A stretch of 64,000 nucleotides of DNA from Pseudeuparius sepicola (taxonomy: Eukaryota; Arthropoda; Insecta; Coleoptera; Anthribidae), in the NCBI GenBank assembly GCA_963920635.1, contig OY987298.1, forward strand, positions 119,960,035-120,024,034, written 5' to 3'. Positions 57,601 to 64,000 of the stretch are shown one piece after another. Under the pieces are notes generated by a model. The model was not told where the DNA came from. It saw nothing but the letters and a program-made list of their open reading frames with translations, and ran no database searches. Positions within the stretch are counted from its first letter, which is position 1; each line of letters starts with the position of its first letter. Position numbers and translations under genes: made by a program.

Positions 57601-57749
57601 TACGCTACAACTTTTATAGTTAATCTCCGAAATAAGGTATTGAACAACAACAACCAATTTCATACGAAAATATCTTTTAATAAAAACTAATAACGATTTT
57701 CCTGGGGTTTTTCTACCAAATATATATATTTTTTTATCAATACATCTTC

Positions 57750-57792
57750 GTAACTACGTACGTTTCAGCTTAGTTAGCCATCATCAGGTTAC
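57750..57792 (-). ncRNA. Hammerhead-ribozyme-like motif 2 (Penelope-type)
   Basis: Minus strand: GTAAC, CTGATGA, a stem-loop II closing GGCU/AGCU with one wobble pair, GAAA, CGTACG, TA and GTTAC. Core bases are identical to motif 1; differences fall in the stem II and stem III positions. It lies in a direct repeat of ~250 bp shared with 56320-56590. Confidence 0.75.
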
Positions 57793-58216
57793 AATATTAC
57801 AAGTTAAAAACAATTTAAAATATCTAAAAGAGAAACGAAACATTTAGATTTTTTTTTCTTTTATACAATTTTCTTTTCTTATATTAAGTACAGATCCATA
57901 TAATTTTTATTTTTTTTAAATTTGTTAAAATTTGTTAAACGCATCTATATAAAAATTATAAAACATATATAAAGTTTTCCCTGTTATGATACTTACAGAT
58001 CCTCAATTTACATTTGTCAAACAGTTGGAACAGTTGCAATGTAGATTTTTACGAATTAGATTACGTCTTTGTCAGATCTAAGTTTATAAAATCTTTAAAC
58101 ATTTTTGTGTTATTTTGTCGAAGATATATTTGGAAATGCGGCAGGCAGTTCCACATTTCATACAAAAAACGGCTGGTTGAGTATTAAGTATAGTAGGAGA
58201 AACGTAATTTCAGAAT

Positions 58217-59600
58217 ATGGTAAAAATCTTTTATAAATTGCATAAAACGGGTATACCGCTACGACCAATAGTTTCAAATGTTGACTCCCCAACATACAAT
58301 CTTTCAAATTTTTTTTCAAAAATAATTTCCAATATTCTAGGTAAAAACCAATTTCATATCAAAGATTCCTGGGATTTTCAAAAATTCATAAAGAATAAAT
58401 GCATCCCAAAAAACCATATCCTTGTCTCTTTTGACGTTACCTCACTATTTACAAATGTACCCATTGAACTCGCAATAGAATGTATCGAAAAGAAATTGAA
58501 TGTAATCAAAGAGTACACTACACTCCCTTTAGATGAATTTTTAATCGGTGCAAAATTTTGTCTTAACTCTACTTTTTTTCAATTTAACAATGAATTTTTT
58601 TCTCAAATATATGGCACTGCAATGGGATCCCCCCCTTTCTTCTACTATAGCTAATCTTGTTATGGAGGAACTTGAGACAAAGGTTTTGTATGATTTACAA
58701 ATAAAACCCCATTTTTACAAAAGATTTGTTGATGATTGCATATTGTGTATAAATAAAAGTGAACTTGACAACACTTTCAATACATTTAATAATTTTCATC
58801 CCCGTTTAAAATTTACTTTAGAAAAAGAGAAAAATAACTCCTTAAATTTCTTAGATCTCACTATTTCTTACAATGATAATGGAAAAATATTCACAAATTG
58901 GTTTAATAAAGATATATGGTCTGAAAGATACTTAAACTTTGACTCAAATGTCCATATCTCGTACAAAAAAAGCGTGATTAATAGCCTTACTGACCGTGCA
59001 ATCATTCTTTCACATGAGCAATTTAGACCTGACAATCTTGAAAAAATTCATAATACCCTCAAAAAAAATAATTACCCTGAATCTTTTTTCAAGCCCATTA
59101 TAAGAAAACGAATTCATAAGATCTACAATCAGACAGATACTTCGGGTCCCTCTAGTTCACTAAAAAAAATTATCTCCATGCCTTATGTCAGAGGCGTCTC
59201 CGGACCTATTACGAAAATTTTTAAAGATCACAATGTTCAAATTGCCCACAAAAACCAAAATAATACAAAAAAATTCTTCTCTAACCTCAAACCAAAAATC
59301 ACCAATGAATTTCAAACAAATATCATCTATAAGATTAAATGTTTAAATTGTCAATCAACGGTTTTGGGAGAATAATAACCGGACTACAATTATGGAACTG
59401 CCTAGAAGAGACCTCAACAATTTTAATAACACTAATGGTTTTAGCAAAGGAAAAAAATAGACGTATTTTCTTGGTAAGATGTAAGAATTTAAATGTTACT
59501 CCAAAATTTCTTAAATCCAAAAATAAGACATATAAATTTAAAAATAGAGCTTCTATTGACAAACTTAAATCAATCCAAGCATCTTTCATTTTACAGATTT
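58217..59600 (+). pseudogene. Penelope-like element reverse transcriptase with damaged endonuclease
   Basis: The frame 58217-58654 contains KLHKTGIPLRPIVSNVDSPT, LVSFDVTSLFTNVP (first catalytic region) and IYGTAMGSP. A 1-base shift near 58630 moves the rest to the frame ending at 59375: TIANLVMEELETKVL, YKRFVDDCIL (catalytic FVDD), HPRLKFTLE, NFLDLTI, ERYLNFDSN and IIYKIKCLNC. This order is diagnostic of Penelope-like RTs. The GIY-YIG endonuclease that should follow is mostly deleted; only its downstream tail (VLAKEKNRRIF, IDKLKSIQASFIL) is seen at ~59440-59600. The N-terminal ~100-150 residues upstream of 58217 are not recognisable. Confidence 0.88.
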
Positions 59601-59689
59601 TAAATATATGTATTAGTGATTGTTACGTAACCGTTCACCAGGTCATGTCTTGTTTCATTTTTTTTTGTGTTTTTGTTTTTCCTTTTTAA

Positions 59690-60171
59690 TTATTAGGTTA
59701 AGATTAATTAAATTTAAGTTTCAAATGCAAATCATGGGCTAGAAATCAAAACGTTTATCCTGCGCACTTTCCTTAGTATTTTTACAGTCCACTCTTTACT
59801 GCAAAATTCGTTGATTTGCTTTCCCAGAAAAATACGCGGCCAACGCCGAACAAAAAAGGACGAATTCATTCCGAAGACGCCCACGTTTGAGTTCGGGCGG
59901 GTGCCGCGATTGATAAAAATTCGACTAATTCACGCAATCATGTGTCTTTAAAATTACGGAAAAGCGGAAAATATCATCCTTTTCCTGTCAACCTCCGTCC
60001 CTCCTAGTCTCCTACCATTACACATCAAAATAATAGTGCAAACAAAGCGACCAGACCGAGGTAAGCGTTATTAATTCCACTTCTCTCTTCTTTACCAAAT
60101 TTATTGCCTCTCAAGTCCCACTCATATGACAAAACAATCAGTTCAACCCTAAATACCGCGGATTCACAACA
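59690..60171. repeat. Probable BEL/Pao 5' LTR region
   Basis: The segment ends ...TTCACAACA, directly before a primer-binding-site-like TGGTCCTTCGAGCCGGA. The LTR start could not be located and no 3' LTR lies in the window, so the extent is inferred. Confidence 0.4.
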
Positions 60172-60176
60172 TATTT

Positions 60177-60193
60177 TGGTCCTTCGAGCCGGA
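60177..60193 (+). other. Candidate primer-binding site of the BEL element
   Basis: TGGTCCTTCGAGCCGGA follows a possible LTR end (ACA) by five bases, the usual place for a tRNA primer site. The tRNA was not identified. Confidence 0.45.
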
Positions 60194-60452
60194 TATCGAT
60201 TTTTTAAGCTGTTTTTTTATTCCAAGAACGGGAAAAAAAAACTACGCGCGTTTGCAGGTAGTGTCCATTCCATCGGATATGTCGCGCCTTGATTTCTAGT
60301 CCAAGAAACTTAGTTTATTTCAATAAAACTTAAACTTTAATTTCTTAATTTTGTTTTGATAGCAGCTCTTTGTCCTTTCTGGGTATTCTTTCATTTTTTT
60401 ACAAAAAGGTTTTAGTCTAGGTAACTCAAACACTTTAATTCAAAGAAAAAAA

Positions 60453-62971
60453 ATGTCAAATAAATTAAAGCAACTTCGATCTCTTAGAGATCTTCGTGTT
60501 GAACAATTAAACGATGTTCTTGCGTTAGGTGAATCTGCAAAGACAAATAACGAGTTTCTTCCACGCTTTAAAATTGCTTGTGAAGGTGTGGAAGAAATCT
60601 ACCAGGACTTTGACAAAATTCATAAAGCGTTATTGCAAGAACTGGCGATTGCAAAAGAGACCGAGTTTGCCACAGATAAAACTGTTAGGACTGAGTTTAT
60701 TGGAAACTATCTAACCTTAAGAGAAATTATATTACCTAAACCTGTTAAACCTGAATCTGCACAACTTGATTGTAAACCAAACACAAAGCTACCTAAGGTA
60801 GTTATTCCAAGTTTCGATGGGACTTTGAAAGATTGGCCAAATTTTTACGACTTATTTTCTTCTCTGATAAATAACTGTACAGCAATAACAAAGGTTGAAA
60901 AATTTCAATACTTGAAAGGGTATTTAAAGGGTGAACCCTTGAATTTAATCAAATCTCTACCGATCACTGAGGCAAATTATCAAATTGCACTCGCTACTCT
61001 CATAAATCGCTACGAAAATAAAAAAACTTATGGCCACTACATATTGGCATGCTATTTATGATGCTCCCAAACAAACTTGTGAATCAGCCAGTGGGCTACG
61101 CAAACTGATAGATATTTTCTCCGAAAATCTCGCCGCTATGAAATTATTAGGTATTCCAGTCGACTCTTATGATTTTGTCATGTATCAATTATTGATACAG
61201 AAATTAGATACCACAACTAGAAGGCGATTTGAGTTGCAGGAAGGAGCAACCCGTGACATTCCGTCATATCAAGTTTTAAGCTCTTATCTAGAAGGCCAAT
61301 GCATCGGTTTAGAATCACTGTCTCTTTCTTCAAAGGTTCCTACAACTTCATCACCTTCAAAATACCAATCTTCAAAGGTGCCAGCTCTTCACAAAAGTCA
61401 TTCTTTACAAGTCACTGCTAGGTATAACAAGCGAATCCCTTGTCCAGTCTGCAAAGGTCCCCATTTAATATACAGGGTGAGTCACATCTAAAGGCAGAGC
61501 CGAAAACACAAGGTAGAATTCGCTAAAATAAGCACATATGCTTAATAAACATTAGCTCAAAAACGCTTGGTTCTCCATATACAGAGTGTTGAAACTTTTC
61601 CAAATATTTTTAATTTTTTTCTAGCTCGTTTAGGAATTATTTTATACATATTATGGGTTGTCATTTTGTGCAATAATTTGGCCCTGTTCAGATGAGCAGC
61701 GGCGTAGATACAAATAATTTTATTTTAAATGCCAGCATAATCACCTTGACACTAGTTTAAAAAATCCGAAATTACGAAGAAACTGTATCAGAAATAAAAA
61801 AAAATACCAAGAGGCACTTTTTGTTCCAAATTAAATGGGCTATCCAAAATTTTTGGTTTTGCACAGGGCCGTACTACTTTTTTTCTACAATTATTTACAG
61901 TAACTATTTGTACCTACGCCGCTGGTGATCGGAACGGGGTAAAATTATTCCACAAAATGGCAACCGTCCAGTGTATAATGTGTACCAAATTTGGTTGGAA
62001 TTCCTAAATGGGATCGAAAGAAATTAAAAAAATATGTTATTTTTGGAAAATTTTCAACACGCTGTATATGGAGAACCAAGCTTTTTTGGGCTAATGTTTA
62101 TTAAGCATATGTGCTTATTTTAGCGAGTTCCACCTTGTGTTTTCGGCTCTGCCTTTAGATGTGACTCACCCTGTATAAATGTTCCTCGTTTCTCGAAAAA
62201 TCTCCACTAGAACGTTTGAACTTTATTAAGCATAATAAATGGTGCGTAAATTGTTTGCACACTGCTCACCAAATTTCCGAGTGTGGTTTTTCTTTTAGCT
62301 GTCGCACTTGTCATGAAAAACACCATTCTCTTTTACACATATCTAGCTCTCCCACTTCCCGTTTGTCATCTGATGCTGACACACCCTCTGTACTGTCACC
62401 AAATCAAGTGACAACGTTAGCTAACGTTGCCAAAAATGTGAATTTCACTTCGCCCTGCATAATTCTCTCAACGGTTAATCTAGAAATTCAAGATTCCCGT
62501 GGAAATTTCCACACAGTTCGTGCTATTCTAGATAATTGCAGCCAAATTAGCATTATGTCTCAAAAATTAATGCATCTCCTTGGTCTTCGTGGTTCAAAGG
62601 TCAATCTCTCGTTAGCAGGAGTTGGCGACACTTTCTCTCAAACTTCAACATTGGTACCCTGTAAAATTCGCCCCATCAATGAGCCACATTTTACCTTAAC
62701 AGTAGAGGCTGTTGTGTTGTCTAAAGTCTGCGCTGAAATGTCTAGTAGTTTTCCATACGGCACTACTTGGTCTCATATTCAAAATCTCAAATTAGCCGAT
62801 CCCTTTTATAGTACCCCGGGGCCTATTCACCTTCTTTTGGGCGCTGACATTTACAGATATATTCTTAAACCAGGTGTTGTTCAAGGCTCTTCTCAAAATG
62901 AGCCCACTGCCATAAATACAATTTTCGGGTGGATTTTATCTGGAAAAACTTCTCGTTACATTTTTTCATAG
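60453..62971 (+). pseudogene. BEL/Pao Gag-protease polyprotein, frameshifted and MITE-interrupted
   Basis: The frame 60453-61061 starts MSNKLKQLRSLRDLR and holds the DUF1759 Gag core (LPKVVIPSFDGTLKDWPNFY, FQYLKGYLKGEPLNLI). A 1-base shift in an A-run near 61020 moves to the frame 61030-61491, ending in CPVCKGPHLIY at the MITE junction. After the MITE the zinc-binding region continues (WCVNCLHTAHQISECGFSF, CRTCHEKHHSLLH). Then comes the DUF1758 protease: VRAILDNCSQISIM, where the family normally has a DSGS-type active site; the Asp is kept but the next residues are Asn-Cys. INTIFGWILSGK marks the domain end. A stop at 62969-62971 precedes loss of homology. Inactive. Confidence 0.87.
61473..62173. 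mobile_element. 701-bp mariner-type MITE inside the BEL gag
   Basis: The ends CAGGGTGAGTCACATCTAAA and TTTAGATGTGACTCACCCTG are exact complements. TATA lies outside both (61469-61472, 62174-62177). Arms of about 260 bp pair (for example AAGCACATATGCTTAATAAAC near 61529 with its complement near 62098). Removing the element plus one TA rejoins the zinc-knuckle reading frame exactly. No transposase codons were seen. Confidence 0.93.
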
Positions 62972-63069
62972 ACTTCACCTAACACTTCTCCAGTAACCTC
63001 TCTGTGCATTTCGTTATAGACCGTCAGATAGTGACAGATTTAGGTGCCCCATTTTCGCATACTAGCCTC

Positions 63070-63890
63070 GAAGAGGGTTGAAAAGTACATTGATGCTGAG
63101 TAGAATGAAGTGAAATTTGCGAGTGGCGCCTGGGGATAACATATGGAAAATTCGATTTTCCTGAACAGAAATAAAAGGTGTCTGTTGCCCATATTTCCAC
63201 GCAAGCCATGTTCACTAAATTATTAATTAATAGAACCTGGCTTCGGAAAACCAAAGGCTTGAGTGTTGCAGGTGGCTAAAGGGTTGAAATAAGGGCGTAG
63301 TTTTGTAAGCAAAAATCGAAATTTTGACCGATTTTTCCACACAAGCCCGTCGAAAGTATGAAAACGTACAACGTCACTAACCCGAAAAACATATTGGCTT
63401 GAGTGGCGCGAATGGATAAGTACATTTTGAGGTCGGAAAATTTAACGGAATTTTATTTCGATTTTTCAGTTATTTTTCCATGCAAGCCTTTGAAACTATA
63501 GAAAGTTGTTGATGTGTTAGACATTATAATGAAATTGGCATGATTATCGGATGTGGACTGAACGAAGACTTGCGTCGGAAAGTTGCAGGAAAATTTATGA
63601 AAATTGCCATCATTTTCTCACGCAAGCCGTTTGACATATGCTTAGAAAAAGTGATTCTAAGACTATATGACAAAAGGCTTGCGTGTCGGACATGGTCATC
63701 ACATTAATAATTATATATAATTTAAAAAATCTAGAAATTTCCACCATTTTCTCATACAAGCCGTTTAGCATATGCTTAGAAAAAGTGATTATAAGACTAT
63801 TGTAACCAAAGGCTTGAGTGAAATTGAAAAAAAGTTGAAATTGGCAAAATGTGTCCCAAAACACCTGTTGACTCCAAAGTTCGAAAAATA
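63070..63890 (+). repeat. ~140-bp tandem repeat with CAAGCC/GGCTTG arms
   Basis: CAAGCC occurs at 63202, 63342, 63483, 63623 and 63757 (spacings 140, 141, 140, 134), each after a TTTTCCACRC-like run. Each unit also contains a GGCTTGAGTG-type word that can pair with the next CAAGCC. The last two units share CATATGCTTAGAAAAAGTGA. A single inverted unit is at 45304-45450. Confidence 0.88.
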
Positions 63891-63956
63891 AAATTATCGC
63901 CTACCTCATTTTAAATGTTACAGATGAATTGTACGTTCAAAACTAAGAAAAAAATG

Positions 63957-64000
63957 CCTAATAGCACAGAATAGCCACCGTACTATTCTGTGCTAATAGG
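63957..64000. repeat. Hairpin at the window end
   Basis: CCTAATAGCACAGAATAG pairs with CTATTCTGTGCTAATAGG, 18-bp arms with a central mismatch near the outer end and an 8-base loop. It may be the start of a larger inverted repeat cut by the window edge. Confidence 0.85.

Larger units (their letters stand above)
60172..63000 (+). mobile_element. BEL/Pao LTR retrotransposon, truncated after protease and split by a MITE
   Basis: The gag (DUF1759), zinc knuckles and Pao-type protease (DUF1758) are in order on the plus strand. The reverse transcriptase that should follow is absent: after 62971 the sequence is a simple tandem-repeat family. A 701-bp MITE interrupts the zinc-knuckle region. Confidence 0.85.

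Noticed and set aside
63070..63890. CRISPR array
   Set aside because: The units are ~140 bp, diverged throughout and without short conserved repeats plus unique spacers; the genome is eukaryotic.

Overview
The window reads as repeat-dense, AT-rich arthropod (almost certainly insect) nuclear DNA. The order cannot be fixed from sequence alone; the mix of ZMYM1-like hAT, DUF4817-type mariner, Penelope-like, BEL/Pao and Gypsy elements is common in Hemiptera and other insects. I found no intact host gene, no rRNA gene and no canonical tRNA. Nearly all recognisable coding sequence is transposon-derived and most of it is broken. Blocks of more GC-balanced, apparently unique DNA (for example near 8140-8640, 18205-18400, 44180-44560, 47690-47890, 50640-51020) are the best candidates for host intergenic, intronic or regulatory sequence.

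Layout. 1-5275: tandem array of a ~609-bp satellite-like unit, invaded by an 8-bp-TSD hAT element (182-3364) and, a few bases away, by a GC-rich TIR element (3379-3588). 6574-8131: long-inverted-repeat (LIR) element. 9009-11544: mariner-superfamily element with an intact catalytic triad and 650-bp near-identical inverted arms. 13840-17891: decayed mariner transposase split by an RT-less Gypsy retrotransposon (14489-17745). 19620-25150: unequal duplication array with internal TIR insertions. 26143-27657 and 28748-29954: more LIR elements. 30415-31059: TIR-flanked block holding a decayed Crypton-like recombinase N-terminus. 33150-34260: dead LINE reverse transcriptase.

34842-44176 is a stack of nested transposons: a pogo/Tigger-like element carrying a LIR element (36486-37956) and a second hAT (38053-43684). 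That hAT holds a 4.5-kb insertion (38721-43207), which in turn contains a LIR element, a palindrome and a MITE. 44690-47640 is inverted and tandem repeats. 48301-49923 and 52444-54817 are decayed mariner elements. 55750-59690 holds a mariner fragment, two hammerhead-ribozyme-like motifs, an integrase-like pseudogene with an intron-like gap, and a Penelope-like RT. 60172-63000 is a 3'-truncated BEL/Pao element split by a 701-bp MITE. 63070-63890 is a ~140-bp tandem repeat, and the window ends in a hairpin.

Unifying theme. Many elements share ends of the type CAGGG.../...CCCTG (or a close variant) beside TA, usually within TATA. Several LIR elements that look non-coding still hold the first codons, and in one case also the last codons, of a DUF4817-type mariner transposase. 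They are therefore best read as snap-back (inverted-duplication) deletion derivatives of DD41D-like mariners. The 9009-11544 element is the only copy with all three catalytic aspartates and is a candidate source of transposase, although its C-terminus looks shortened.
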